Shown: positions 42,217 through 50,535, numbered from the stretch's first letter. The stretch: DNA of 64,000 nucleotides from Anaerostipes hominis (ex Lee et al. 2021) (GCF_002270485.1 NZ_NQOG01000008.1:1-64000); one strand, 5' to 3'. Numbers and translations: made by a program. The notes: generated by a model from the sequence alone, not told the origin.

Positions 42217-42583
42217 GTTCCGTATCCAAAATCTCTTTTAATTCACGAATCTCCCGGGCTGTCAGCCGGTCTTCTTGTAAGAAATTCGATACAAGTGAAC
42301 TGAAACAGCCGTCATAAAAGCGGTTGAGAAAAGAAGCTGTCTCCTGCTTTAAGATCTCTTCCTCCTTTACCAGGGGAGTATAGAAAAAGGCTCTGCCATG
42401 CTTTTCGTAGGTCAGGGCTCTTTTTTTGACCAGTCTTGAGAGAAGGGTCTGGACGGTCTTCGGACTCCAGTCATTTTGGGCGGCCAGAAGCTTTGTCACC
42501 TGGGGTGTGCTGATCGGCGCATGGGCCCACACGGTTTTCATCACTTTGTATTCGGCATCTGATATCTGGGGAATCGGTTTCAT
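42197..42583 (-). CDS. blaI: BlaI/MecI/CopY-family repressor
   Basis: A 128-residue winged-helix repressor. ISDAEYKVMKTVWAHAPISTPQVTKLLA and WSPKTVQTLLSRLVKKRALTYEKHGRAFFYTPLV form the winged helix. The C-terminal dimerisation helix contains SNFLQ; BlaI/MecI proteins are cleaved at an Asn-Phe bond in this region, so induction by proteolysis fits. ATG 42,583 follows AAAAGGAGAGG. It overlaps blaR1 by 20 bases. Two matching operators (38,366-38,380 and 42,600-42,614) imply that it represses itself and the PBP gene. Confidence 0.9.
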   Translation of the reverse strand: MKPIPQISDAEYKVMKTVWAHAPISTPQVTKLLAAQNDWSPKTVQTLLSRLVKKRALTYEKHGRAFFYTPLVKEEEILKQETASFLNRFYDGCFSSLVSNFLQEDRLTAREIRELKEILDTELDKEDE

Positions 42584-42599
42584 AGGTCCTCTCCTTTTA

Positions 42600-42651
42600 A
42601 TCTTACAAATGTAGTATATGAAATTATATCACAGGATTTTATAAAAAGCAA
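42600..42651 (-). promoter_or_regulatory. blaI-blaR1 promoter with operator
   Basis: On the minus strand TTGCTT (42,651-42,646), 17-base spacer, TATAAT (42,628-42,623), then the operator CTACATTTGTAAGAT (42,614-42,600) at the expected start point. The box is one base different from that of the PBP promoter. The -35 box lies in the tail of the MarR terminator. Confidence 0.72.
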
Positions 42652-42688
42652 AGCCGGAACCATGCAGCACTATGGTTCCAGCTTTTTT
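42646..42688 (-). terminator. Terminator of the MarR gene
   Basis: In the minus direction AAGCTGGAACCAT pairs with ATGGTTCCGGCTT, followed by TGCTTTTT. It covers the MarR stop and keeps MarR transcription from running into blaI. Confidence 0.7.
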
Positions 42689-43113
42689 AAGATGTTTAAG
42701 GTTGTCTGGGCCGCCTGTTTTAAATCGTTCAGATCCTCTTCCGGCAGCCGGTGAAAGGACTGCTTCAGATGATTAATAAAAGCCTGTTTTGCTTTCTGTG
42801 TCATACATGTGCCCTTTTGGGAAAGCCGGATGTAGACATATCTCCGGTTTTCCTCATCCATGTACCGCTCCACCAGACCTTCCTTTGCCAGGGGAGCCAC
42901 TGCCCGGGTAGTCTGTTCTTTTGACGATCCGATATATTTGGACAGCCTGGACATCGTAAGGCCGGGTTTAACTTCCAGCGCAAATAAGACAGACAGCTGG
43001 CTTTTTGTCAGATTCAGCTCCTTCATATCCAGGGAACTGAAAATCAGTTTCCGGCACAGAGGGAATATTTCAAACAGAGATACGGCGATCCCCGTTGATT
43101 CTGCCTGATTCAT
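42670..43113 (-). CDS. MarR family transcriptional regulator
   Basis: A 147-residue MarR regulator. The winged helix is typical: LTKSQLSVLFALEVKPGLTMSRLSKYIGSSKEQTTRAVAPLAKEGLVERYMDEENRRYVYIRLSQKG. ATG 43,113 has AAGGAGAG upstream. It is divergent from the citrate synthase gene. The gap between them holds a 15-bp palindrome that overlaps the citrate synthase -35 box and a long inverted repeat. It may control citrate synthase and itself; the ligand is unknown. Confidence 0.85.
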   Translation of the reverse strand: MNQAESTGIAVSLFEIFPLCRKLIFSSLDMKELNLTKSQLSVLFALEVKPGLTMSRLSKYIGSSKEQTTRAVAPLAKEGLVERYMDEENRRYVYIRLSQKGTCMTQKAKQAFINHLKQSFHRLPEEDLNDLKQAAQTTLNILKKLEP

Positions 43114-43181
43114 GTTTTATACTCTCCTTAATTTTTCTTTTATATTTATTCCTTGAACAAAAAAAGCTGTCCAACGATCGT

Positions 43182-43237
43182 TTTTTAGCACTATTGGAGG
43201 AACGCATTTTAAAGCGTGACGGAAATAGTGCTAAAAA
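43182..43237. repeat. 14-bp perfect inverted repeat (long hairpin)
   Basis: TTTTTAGCACTATT (43,182-43,195) and AATAGTGCTAAAAA (43,224-43,237) are perfect inverted arms around a 28-base loop. The loop itself contains ACGC...GCGT arms. The T-run is on the 5' side and the A-run on the 3' side, so it is not a terminator on either strand. It could be a structured 5' leader of marR, a protein site, or a small miniature repeat. Confidence 0.6.
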
Positions 43238-43272
43238 CCTCATATTTATAGTATAGTGAGTTCTTTGATAAG

Positions 43273-43310
43273 TGTCAATCGTTGACAAAAATCAAGTATT
43301 GAGGTATGAT
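43273..43310 (+). promoter_or_regulatory. Citrate synthase promoter with palindrome
   Basis: TTGACA (43,282-43,287), 17-base spacer and TATGAT (43,305-43,310). The -35 is the right arm of a perfect 15-bp palindrome TGTCAA-TCG-TTGACA (43,273-43,287). A repressor bound there would block RNA polymerase; the divergent MarR protein is the natural candidate. Confidence 0.65.
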
Positions 43311-43348
43311 GAAAAGAAATACCAGGAAATGTAAAGGAGGTATCCAGA

Positions 43349-44716
43349 ATGAAATACAAGAAGACGAGCAGCATTATCAGAGAGTATACAGATTCCTATT
43401 CTAAGCTGTGTACGGAGAGCTGTACGGTTCCGAAAAAGCTGTATTCCCAATACGGTGTAAAGAGGGGACTGAGAGATGAAAACGGTACGGGCGTCCTGGC
43501 GGGACTCACCAATATTTCATCGATCCAGGCGTATGAAGAGATTGACGGGAAAAAGGTACCGTGCGACGGGCGGCTCCTGTACCGGGGCTATGATATTATC
43601 GACCTCACAAAGAATTTTGTGCAAAACCGCAGGTTTGGTTTTGAGGAGACTGCATATCTTCTGCTGTTCGGGCAGCTTCCAGACGAAACTAAGCTGGCAG
43701 AATTTAAAAACGTCCTTTCACTCTGCAGGACACTTCCCAGAAATTTTACCCGCGACGTTATCATGAAAGCGGCCAACGCTGACATTATGAACTCTTTGAC
43801 AAAGAGTGTGCTTAATCTTGCGTCCTATGATCCGAAGGCGGCCGATATCTCAATGCCGAATGTACTTCGGCAAAGCCTGATGCTGATCAGCGTATTTCCG
43901 ATGCTGGCAGTCTACGGCTACCATGCGTATAATCATTATGTAAAACAGGAGAGTTTTTATATCCACCGGCCGGACGAAAGGCTTTCTGCAGCTGAGAATA
44001 TTTTGAGGATGCTCCGTCCGGACATGAAGTATACAGAACTGGAAGCCAAGGTACTGGACATCGCGCTTGTGCTGCATATGGAGCACGGAGGAGGAAATAA
44101 CTCCGCATTTACGACCCATGTGGTCACATCCGCAGGGTCTGATACATATTCCGTCATCGCGGCAGCCTTATCTTCTCTGAAAGGACCGAAACACGGCGGC
44201 GCCAATATCAAGGTCGTACAGATGATGCATGATCTCAGGAAGCATGTAAAAGACGTCAAAGACGAGGATGAGGTGAAGGCATATTTGCTGAAGCTGCTGA
44301 ACAGAGAAGCTTTCGATAAGAAGGGTCTGATCTACGGCATGGGACATGCGGTGTATTCGATCTCCGATCCGAGAGCGCTGATCTTTAAGAGCTTTGTGGA
44401 GAAACTTGCGAAAGAAAAGGGCCGGGATGATGACTTTGCACTTTATTCGTCAGTGGAAAAACTGGCAACTCAGGCCATTGCGGAGGAGAGGAAGATCTAC
44501 AAAGGCGTCAGCGCCAACGTAGACTTTTACAGCGGATTTGTTTACAGCATGCTGGATATTCCGCTGGAATTGTTCACACCGATCTTTGCCATGGCGAGAA
44601 TCGTCGGCTGGAGCGCCCACAGGCTGGAGGAGCTTGCCAACGTGGATAAGATCATACGCCCTGCCTACAAGAGTGTGGCAAAAGAAAAGAAGTATATTCC
44701 TATGCAAGAGCGCTGA
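43349..44716 (+). CDS. Citrate synthase
   Basis: A 455-residue citrate synthase (type II family, with an N-terminal extension). The key motifs are HMEHGGGNNSAFTTHV (His near 248), GPKHGGANIKVV (His near 290), GMGHAVYSISDPRALIF (with the catalytic His) and the C-terminal Asp/Arg region DFYSGFVYSML. It joins acetyl-CoA and oxaloacetate to citrate. ATG 43,349 follows AAAGGAGG and a sigma-A promoter. In such fermenters it feeds glutamate synthesis. No aconitase or isocitrate dehydrogenase genes are nearby. Confidence 0.93.
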   Translation: MKYKKTSSIIREYTDSYSKLCTESCTVPKKLYSQYGVKRGLRDENGTGVLAGLTNISSIQAYEEIDGKKVPCDGRLLYRGYDIIDLTKNFVQNRRFGFEETAYLLLFGQLPDETKLAEFKNVLSLCRTLPRNFTRDVIMKAANADIMNSLTKSVLNLASYDPKAADISMPNVLRQSLMLISVFPMLAVYGYHAYNHYVKQESFYIHRPDERLSAAENILRMLRPDMKYTELEAKVLDIALVLHMEHGGGNNSAFTTHVVTSAGSDTYSVIAAALSSLKGPKHGGANIKVVQMMHDLRKHVKDVKDEDEVKAYLLKLLNREAFDKKGLIYGMGHAVYSISDPRALIFKSFVEKLAKEKGRDDDFALYSSVEKLATQAIAEERKIYKGVSANVDFYSGFVYSMLDIPLELFTPIFAMARIVGWSAHRLEELANVDKIIRPAYKSVAKEKKYIPMQER

Positions 44717-44724
44717 TTTTAATC

Positions 44725-46143
44725 TCAGCGGGGAACGGCTGCTGCCGCTTCAGAAGAAGAATCCTGTGAAGTTTCCAGCTTCCGCATCTGAATAAATTCA
44801 TGACGGCCAAGGAAGAAGGCGGTGACAGCGGCAATCCCGTCAGCGATGGGGCCTGCATACATGACTCCGTCGATTCCGAGGAATACAGGGAGCAGCAGGA
44901 TCAGAGGGAGCAAAAACAGTATCTGCCTGGTGAGGGATAAGAACATCCCTTTCAAGGATTTCCCTATGGAACTGAAAAAGTTGGACACGATAGGCTGGAG
45001 TCCATTTATAAATACCATAAAAAGATAAATGCGGAAATAGCGCTCGGCAAAGTGAAAATAGGCCGCGCTTCCCTCTCCGAAAATGCTGACGATCTGCCTC
45101 GGGATCAGCTGAAAACAGATAAATGCGGCGGAGAAAATAGCGGTTACGGTTATGATCTCTTTTTTCAGGGTGTCACGAACCCGGCTGTACAGCTGTGCTC
45201 CGTAGTTGAAGCCAAGGATGGGCTGGCAGCCCTGAGCGATGCCGATGGCAAATGCCATGACAAATGCATTGACCTTTATAATCACTCCCGCACATGCAAG
45301 CGGAATATCGCTTCCGTAGGAGGAAAGGGCACCGTAGTATGCCAGAGTGTTGTTTAAAGCGATCTGTACGGCCATCATGGCAATCTGGTTGAAGAAGCTG
45401 GCGATGCCGATGGACACAATGTCCTTAAGATTATCCGCCTTGATCTTCAGACAGTCTTTTGTGAGCTTCATGGTCCGGAATCTTGTGAGATAGACAGCGG
45501 CCATGACACAGGAGACGGCCTGGCCGATGACCGTGGCCGCGGCTCCACCTGCGATGCCCCAATGGAATCCAAAGATAAACAGAGGGTCCAGGCAGGTGTT
45601 GATGACGGCTCCTGTCACTATGACGACCATAGAGTATCTGGGGCTGCCGTCGGACCGAATCAGATTGCAGAACCCATTGGTGGCGATCAGAAACGGAAAT
45701 CCCAGTGCAGTGATCCTTGTGTAGGTCAGGGCATAGGGAAATACCTGTTTCGTGGAACCGAAGGCGATCAGGATCGGTTTCAGGAAAAGAAGGGAAAAAA
45801 TACTTAAGGCAAGACCCGAGAGGATCAGAAGAGATATAGAGGTACCGGCAAAACTTTTTGCCTTTTCGTTTTTTCCTCTCCCCATGTTGAGATTAAAATT
45901 AGAGGCACCACCGATGCCAATGAGAAGTGAAAGGGCGATGCAGACATTGACGAAGGGAAACGCCACGTTGGTTGCCGCATTGCCGAGCATGCCGACACCC
46001 TGGCCGATGAAGATCTGGTCCACAATATTGTAGAGGGAGCTCACCAGCATGGCGATCACGCTCGGCACGGAATATTTGGCAATGAGCCGGCCGGTGCTCT
46101 CAAAGGCCAGCGGATTGTCCTGAACTGAATGCTGCTGTTCCAT
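44725..46143 (-). CDS. MATE family efflux transporter
   Basis: A 472-residue MATE (MatE/NorM-like) exporter with twelve membrane segments in two homologous halves (starting ESTGRLIAKYSVPSVIAMLVSSLYNIVDQIFIGQGVG and IVSIGIASFFNQIAMMAVQIALNNTL). It expels cationic drugs or metabolites using Na+ or H+. ATG 46,143 follows AAGAGAG. A MarR regulator gene starts upstream with 18 bases between, so the pair forms one operon and the regulator probably represses it. The substrate is unknown. Confidence 0.9.
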   Translation of the reverse strand: MEQQHSVQDNPLAFESTGRLIAKYSVPSVIAMLVSSLYNIVDQIFIGQGVGMLGNAATNVAFPFVNVCIALSLLIGIGGASNFNLNMGRGKNEKAKSFAGTSISLLILSGLALSIFSLLFLKPILIAFGSTKQVFPYALTYTRITALGFPFLIATNGFCNLIRSDGSPRYSMVVIVTGAVINTCLDPLFIFGFHWGIAGGAAATVIGQAVSCVMAAVYLTRFRTMKLTKDCLKIKADNLKDIVSIGIASFFNQIAMMAVQIALNNTLAYYGALSSYGSDIPLACAGVIIKVNAFVMAFAIGIAQGCQPILGFNYGAQLYSRVRDTLKKEIITVTAIFSAAFICFQLIPRQIVSIFGEGSAAYFHFAERYFRIYLFMVFINGLQPIVSNFFSSIGKSLKGMFLSLTRQILFLLPLILLLPVFLGIDGVMYAGPIADGIAAVTAFFLGRHEFIQMRKLETSQDSSSEAAAAVPR

Positions 46144-46161
46144 AATTCATATCTCTCTTTC

Positions 46162-46590
46162 TTATCTATGATATACAAAGTCTAACATATGGTTTCCGGC
46201 CCGCGTGAGGAATTCCAGAAACAGATGTTTTTCTTCTTCGGTGAAGCCTTCAAGAATCTTTGAGTTCCAGCGCTTCAGGGCGTCTTTGATGACCGGGCAG
46301 ACGTCTTTTGCTCTTTGGGTCGGATAGATGTTGTAGCAGCGTCTGTTGTCCCTGTTCTGCACCCGAACAATATAATTTTCTTTTTCCAGGTGGGCAAGAG
46401 CCCTTGTCACGTTGCTGGCATTGACATTGAACGCGGTCAGCAGGTCTTCCTGGGCAATGCCCGGATCTTCACAGATTTTTAATATATAAATGTGCTGGCT
46501 GCTGTTAAACCCCAGATCTTTGAATTCTTTATCCAGCTGCATTTTCGTAAACCGGGATATGGTCGATATCCATTTTAAAAAGCCTTTCAC
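46162..46590 (-). CDS. MarR family regulator of the MATE gene
   Basis: A 142-residue MarR protein. The winged helix reads GFNSSQHIYILKICEDPGIAQEDLLTAFNVNASNVTRALAHLEKENYIVRVQNRDNRRCYNIYPTQRA. The start is GTG 46,590, set by AAGGAG six bases upstream. An imperfect dyad TTGCG-TG-CGCAA (46,612-46,623) lies just ahead of the ribosome site and is a plausible self-operator. It is followed immediately by the MATE exporter, the usual target of drug-responsive MarR repressors. Confidence 0.82.
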   Translation of the reverse strand: MKGFLKWISTISRFTKMQLDKEFKDLGFNSSQHIYILKICEDPGIAQEDLLTAFNVNASNVTRALAHLEKENYIVRVQNRDNRRCYNIYPTQRAKDVCPVIKDALKRWNSKILEGFTEEEKHLFLEFLTRAGNHMLDFVYHR

Positions 46591-46611
46591 TTATCTACTC
46601 CTTTATAACAG

Positions 46612-46623
46612 TTGCGTGCGCAA
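46612..46623. promoter_or_regulatory. Dyad in the marR-MATE leader, putative MarR operator
   Basis: TTGCG-TG-CGCAA, five-base arms around two bases, 22 bases upstream of the GTG start. The size and placement suit a MarR site; binding is not shown. Confidence 0.4.
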
Positions 46624-46756
46624 TAAATGATAACTTTATGATACCGCTGGAAAAAAAGATTGTCAAGGCGTATGATAATCGTAAGGACGATGTATCAGGC
46701 GAAGAATTTCGGGAAAAATCAATGTAAGATGAAGTAAGAGAAAGAAGGATTTTTAA

Positions 46757-46981
46757 ATGGAAAAGTTTATTTGTATCCTGGATTCTTTTCGGGGGACCGC
46801 AAGTTCCCTCGAAATGTGCCGGATCATGAGCCGAAAAATTTCAGAGATATATCCGGACAGTGAAGTTATTGCCATCCCTGCGGCAGACGGAGGGGAGGGC
46901 AGTGTGGATGTGTTTATGAAGGTTTTTGGCGGAGTGAGGGTGCGGATTGAGGCAAAAGACAAAAGGGAGCAGACTCTGAAC
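46757..46981 (+). pseudogene. Glycerate kinase, N-terminal fragment
   Basis: ATG 46,757 after AGAAAGAAGGA begins MEKFICILDSFRGTASSLEM and continues through AIPAADGGEGSVDVFMKVFGG, the N-terminal nucleotide-binding part (about the first 70 residues) of type-1 glycerate kinases. At about 46,965 the match ends. Sequence behind it reads in another frame as AHLDQGLMHFSESRFYTEEHIAFAVENIL, from a different unidentified gene. The central part of this same family sits at 14,357-14,787. Confidence 0.7.
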
Positions 46982-47111
46982 AGGTGGCACATTTGGACCA
47001 GGGGCTGATGCATTTTTCCGAGAGCCGTTTTTACACTGAAGAACACATCGCGTTTGCGGTGGAGAATATCCTGCGTCTTGTCAGGGCTTTAGAAAAACAG
47101 GGAGGAGAGTC

Positions 47112-47771
47112 ATGTTTGTCCAGTTAAACAGCATCAAAATGTATTATAAAAGGTACGGCAGCGGAAGGCCGCTGATCCTGCTGCACGGCAATGGGGAAGA
47201 CCACACTATTTTCAGGGAGGTCATAAAACCGCTGTCCAAAAATTTTACGCTTTATCTGCCGGATGCCAGAGGACATGGGAGAAGCTCGGGCACAGAGGAG
47301 TTTCACTATATGGACATGGCATCCGATATGGTCCAGTTTATCAAAAAGCTCAGGATTGAAAGTCCGGCTTTTTATGGATTCAGTGACGGTGGGATCGTGG
47401 GGCTTCTGCTGGCATCCAAAAGGCCGGGGCTCTTGTCCCATTTGATTATAAGCGGAGCCAATATCAATCCAGAAGGCCTGAAAGCAGAGCTCAGGATTCC
47501 GCTGAAGATTTCTTATTTTTGGTCCCGGGACCCGAAGGTGAAGTTAATGCTCACAGAACCCCATATTTCCAGAAGCCAGCTAAAGGGCATAAGGACAAAG
47601 ACCCTGGTCCTTGCCGGAAGCAGGGATCTGGTCAAAGAGAGCCAGACGAGAGAGATCGCCAGGCTGATTCCAAGAGCCAGGCTCAGGATCTTAAAGGGGG
47701 AGAGCCATGAAAGCTACGTGGTTCATAACAAAGCACTGGCAACTATTATCGAACATGAACTTCTGCGTTAG
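47112..47771 (+). CDS. Alpha/beta hydrolase
   Basis: A 219-residue alpha/beta hydrolase. It has the oxyanion region ILLHGNGEDHTIF, the nucleophile elbow GFSDGGIVG (Ser near residue 93), the acid near AGSRDLVK and His in GESHESYVVHN. It is slightly short for the family, with a small lid. ATG 47,112 follows GGAGGAG. It sits behind a dead glycerate kinase fragment and 106 bases before homoserine dehydrogenase. The substrate is unknown. Confidence 0.82.
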   Translation: MFVQLNSIKMYYKRYGSGRPLILLHGNGEDHTIFREVIKPLSKNFTLYLPDARGHGRSSGTEEFHYMDMASDMVQFIKKLRIESPAFYGFSDGGIVGLLLASKRPGLLSHLIISGANINPEGLKAELRIPLKISYFWSRDPKVKLMLTEPHISRSQLKGIRTKTLVLAGSRDLVKESQTREIARLIPRARLRILKGESHESYVVHNKALATIIEHELLR

Positions 47772-47877
47772 TATTTTATGATGCCAAAGGTCTTGCAAAG
47801 AAACGATGGTGAGCATATACTAAAGGAACCAAAATTGATAGTCTGAAAAGAGAAATCCAAAGGAAAGAGGTAGGAAT

Positions 47878-49164
47878 ATGGAAGAATTAAAGACACTGAA
47901 GATCGGCCTTTTGGGGTCCGGGACTGTGGGAACCGGAGTTTATAAGCTGGTGGAGAGCCAGAGGGAAGAGATGCCCCATAAAATCGGAGCCAATCTCTCG
48001 GTGGCAAAGATCCTTGTGAGGGATAAGACAAAAAAGAGGGACGGGATCGACCAGAGCCTGCTCACAGACCGTTTTGAAGATATTATAGAAGATGATGATA
48101 TCCGGATCGTCGTGGAAGTGATGGGAGGGATTGAACCTGCCAGAACCTACATAAATGCCGCGTTGAAAGTGGGAAAGCATGTGGTCACTGCCAACAAGGA
48201 CCTGATCGCAGAGCATGGAAAGGAACTTTTGGATGAAGCTTCCGCCAACGGCTGTGATCTGCTGTTCGAGGCGGCAGTGGCAGGAGGCATTCCGATCCTG
48301 CGTCCGTTAAAGCAGTGCCTGGCGGGGAACCATCTGTCCGAAGTCATGGGGATCGTAAACGGCACCACAAATTTTATTCTCTCCAAGATGACACAGGAGG
48401 GAATGGAATTTTCGGATGCTCTCATGCTTGCCACGGAACTTGGATATGCAGAGGCAGATCCCACGGCGGATATTGAAGGGTACGATGCGGGGCGCAAAGT
48501 TGCCATTATGGCCTCTATCGCATTTAATTCCAGAGTTACTTTTTCAGATGTTTATACGGAAGGGATTACTAAGATTACGTCCAGAGATATCTCCTATGCC
48601 AAAGAGATGGGCTGTACCATCAAGCTTTTGGGTGTGGCCAAGAACACGCCGGATGGAATAGAGGTACGTGTCCATCCGATGCTGATTCCAAGCGGCCATC
48701 CGCTGGCAAAGGTAGATGATTCCTTTAATGCGGTGTTTGTCCACGGAGACGCGGTGGATGATGCTATGTTTTATGGAAGAGGTGCCGGAGAACTGCCGAC
48801 GGCCAGTGCCATCATGGGTGACGTGATCGATGTGGCAAGGAATATCCGGTTTGACTGCTGTGGAAGGATCAGCTGTACCTGTTATAAGGACCTGCCGATC
48901 AAGAAGATCAATGAGATCGAGAGTAGATATTTTCTGAGGCTTAAAGTTGAGGACAGGGCAGGAGTGCTCGCAAAGATCGCGGATACACTCGGCAGATATA
49001 ATGTCAGCATATCCCAGGTGATTCAGAAAGACAGCAGAGAAGGGACAGCCGAGCTGGTTGTCATTACCGCAAAAGTAAAAGAGCAGAACTTCTCAGACGC
49101 GCTGGCTACCATTGCCGAGATGCAGACGACAAAGAAAGTTTCCAGCGTCATCCGGGTATATTAA
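47878..49164 (+). CDS. hom: Homoserine dehydrogenase
   Basis: A 428-residue homoserine dehydrogenase. The NAD(P) motif is GLLGSGTVGTGVYKL at residue 10; the substrate domain has VVTANKDLIAEHG, VNGTTNFILSKM, GYAEADPTADIEGYDAGRK (catalytic Lys and Asp residues). The C-terminal ACT domain (YFLRLKVEDRAGVLAKIADTLGRYNVSISQVIQ) gives feedback control, usually by threonine. It reduces aspartate semialdehyde to homoserine for Thr and Met synthesis. ATG 47,878 follows AAAGAGG. The stop overlaps the converging DMT gene by four bases. Confidence 0.95.
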   Translation: MEELKTLKIGLLGSGTVGTGVYKLVESQREEMPHKIGANLSVAKILVRDKTKKRDGIDQSLLTDRFEDIIEDDDIRIVVEVMGGIEPARTYINAALKVGKHVVTANKDLIAEHGKELLDEASANGCDLLFEAAVAGGIPILRPLKQCLAGNHLSEVMGIVNGTTNFILSKMTQEGMEFSDALMLATELGYAEADPTADIEGYDAGRKVAIMASIAFNSRVTFSDVYTEGITKITSRDISYAKEMGCTIKLLGVAKNTPDGIEVRVHPMLIPSGHPLAKVDDSFNAVFVHGDAVDDAMFYGRGAGELPTASAIMGDVIDVARNIRFDCCGRISCTCYKDLPIKKINEIESRYFLRLKVEDRAGVLAKIADTLGRYNVSISQVIQKDSREGTAELVVITAKVKEQNFSDALATIAEMQTTKKVSSVIRVY

Positions 49165-50066
49165 GTATCCACGGATGTCTGTCCGGCTTCTCTGGCTTCA
49201 GCCCTGGAGTAAAGAAGCACGCCTCCGACCGTGATGAGTCCTCCCAGAACCTGAAGGACAGCAGGAAGTTCCTGAAGCAAAAAGACCGCAAACACGGATG
49301 CGACCACAGGCTCACACAGCTTAGAGGCCGACACAAAGGCAGGAGAGAAAAATTTCAGGCACCAGCTGAAGATGCTGTGGCCCAATAAAGTAGAAAAAAT
49401 ACTTAACAAAAGCCCGACGACTGCCGCTCTTTTTCCATGCCCGAAAAGCGAATATCCCTGGACCAGTAACGTAAACACCAGAGATATGGAGCAGAATCCG
49501 TATACGATATATGTATAGCTGACCGTGGACATTTCCGTCCGGGCGATCCTTCCGATCAGTGTATATACCGCCACGAAAACGGCAGCGGCCAGGGCGAGCA
49601 TGTCTCCGTACAGGCTGCCGTGGGAGCCGGCAGAGTCGGAAAATGCGATCAGGACGCTTCCGGCCAGAGTGAAGATAATGCTTATGACAGCAGTGCGGGA
49701 CAGATGTCCCTTCATAAAAATTGTGAAGCCCAGGGCAACCCAGATGACTTCCGTACAAACGATGGCCGTGGAGCTTGCAACGGTGGTGTGGGAGAGGGAT
49801 TCAAACCAGAATGTAAAATGCAGGGCCAGGAAAATACCGCTGACCGCACAGAGACAGACGGTTTTACGGTCTGTCTGCCTGAGCTCGGCAAGATAACTTT
49901 TTTTTCCGAGCACCACCGGTGTCATCAGAAGCACCGTCCACAGCAGGCGGTAAGCTGCGGTCACTGACGAAGGAGCATAAGAATATTTGACCAAAATTGC
50001 AGAAAGGGATATCCCGATGATCCCGATGACGATCATGGTCATCGGATGTTTTTCTAAAAATTTCAT
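49161..50066 (-). CDS. EamA/DMT superfamily permease
   Basis: A 301-residue permease with ten hydrophobic segments in two EamA repeats (MTMIVIGIIGISLSAILVKYSYAP... and VFVAVYTLIGRIARTEMSTVSYTYIVYGFCSIS). These export amino acids, nucleobases or other metabolites. ATG 50,066 has AAAGAGAG upstream. It converges on homoserine dehydrogenase, four bases of overlap. Export of threonine or homoserine would fit the neighbour, but only by context. The family is certain, the substrate is not. Confidence 0.85.
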   Translation of the reverse strand: MKFLEKHPMTMIVIGIIGISLSAILVKYSYAPSSVTAAYRLLWTVLLMTPVVLGKKSYLAELRQTDRKTVCLCAVSGIFLALHFTFWFESLSHTTVASSTAIVCTEVIWVALGFTIFMKGHLSRTAVISIIFTLAGSVLIAFSDSAGSHGSLYGDMLALAAAVFVAVYTLIGRIARTEMSTVSYTYIVYGFCSISLVFTLLVQGYSLFGHGKRAAVVGLLLSIFSTLLGHSIFSWCLKFFSPAFVSASKLCEPVVASVFAVFLLQELPAVLQVLGGLITVGGVLLYSRAEAREAGQTSVDT

Positions 50067-50205
50067 AATAACTCTCTTTTCTATCGTATTTATAAAATCT
50101 AGTATACCACATCTTTACACCGTTTTAATGCCCTTACCCTCTACCTTGACACTAATTTTATTTTCTCTGTGATAAGCTTTTTAATCATAAAGGAGGATAT
50201 GAAGA

Positions 50206-50430
50206 ATGAATACAGTTATTTGTCTGATCGGTGTCACAGCGCTGGCACTGCTTTGTGTGAAGTATGCACTGCAGCATAAAACGATACCGCTCGTAAAAAG
50301 CGTGACCAGGGAAAGTATTAAGGATAATTTAAAGCTTGATTTTACGATCAGTCCTGAAGATATGAAGATTCTGGATGCGGTTTCCACCTGTGAAGGTTCT
50401 TACAGAGACAGTGACCACATTGACTTTTAA
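50206..50430 (+). pseudogene. Aldo/keto reductase C-terminal remnant with its own start
   Basis: A promoter (TTGACA 50,146-50,151, 18 bases, TGATAA), RBS AAAGGAGG and ATG 50,206 lead to a 74-residue frame. From residue 9 it reads GVTALALLCVKYALQHKTIPLVKSVTRESIKDNL, then DFTISPEDMKILDAV and RDSDHIDF. These match the final third of aldo/keto reductases (KSV/T binding loop, C-terminal SPEDMK helix). The first ~200 residues, with the catalytic Tyr, are missing, though start signals remain. The apparent N-terminal membrane segment is misleading. Confidence 0.65.
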
Positions 50431-50451
50431 AATGATACGAGTTTTTGGTAA

Positions 50452-50496
50452 GGGAATAATTGAGAATGACTCTCAGTTATTCTCTTGCTTTTTTTG
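50452..50496 (+). terminator. Rho-independent terminator
   Basis: GGGAATAATTGAGA and TCTCAGTTATTCTC pair (two G-T or mismatched positions) around ATGAC, followed by TTGCTTTTTTT. Confidence 0.7.
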
Positions 50497-50535
50497 AAAA
50501 GGGTGATATGATGTTGGTAGTTAGTTAATACTAAC
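50485..50535 (+). promoter_or_regulatory. Promoter and dyad before the DUF3793 operon
   Basis: TTGCTT (50,485-50,490), 16-base spacer, TATGAT (50,507-50,512). At the expected start point lies a dyad GTTAGT-TAAT-ACTAAC (50,520-50,535). The TTAG/CTAA arms resemble DtxR/IdeR-type metal regulator boxes. Iron control would suit the flavodoxin in the operon; this is inference. Confidence 0.5.

Noticed and set aside
47772-47877. Possible T-box or threonine leader before homoserine dehydrogenase
   Set aside because: No T-box sequence, no run of Thr/Ile codons and no terminator/antiterminator pair.
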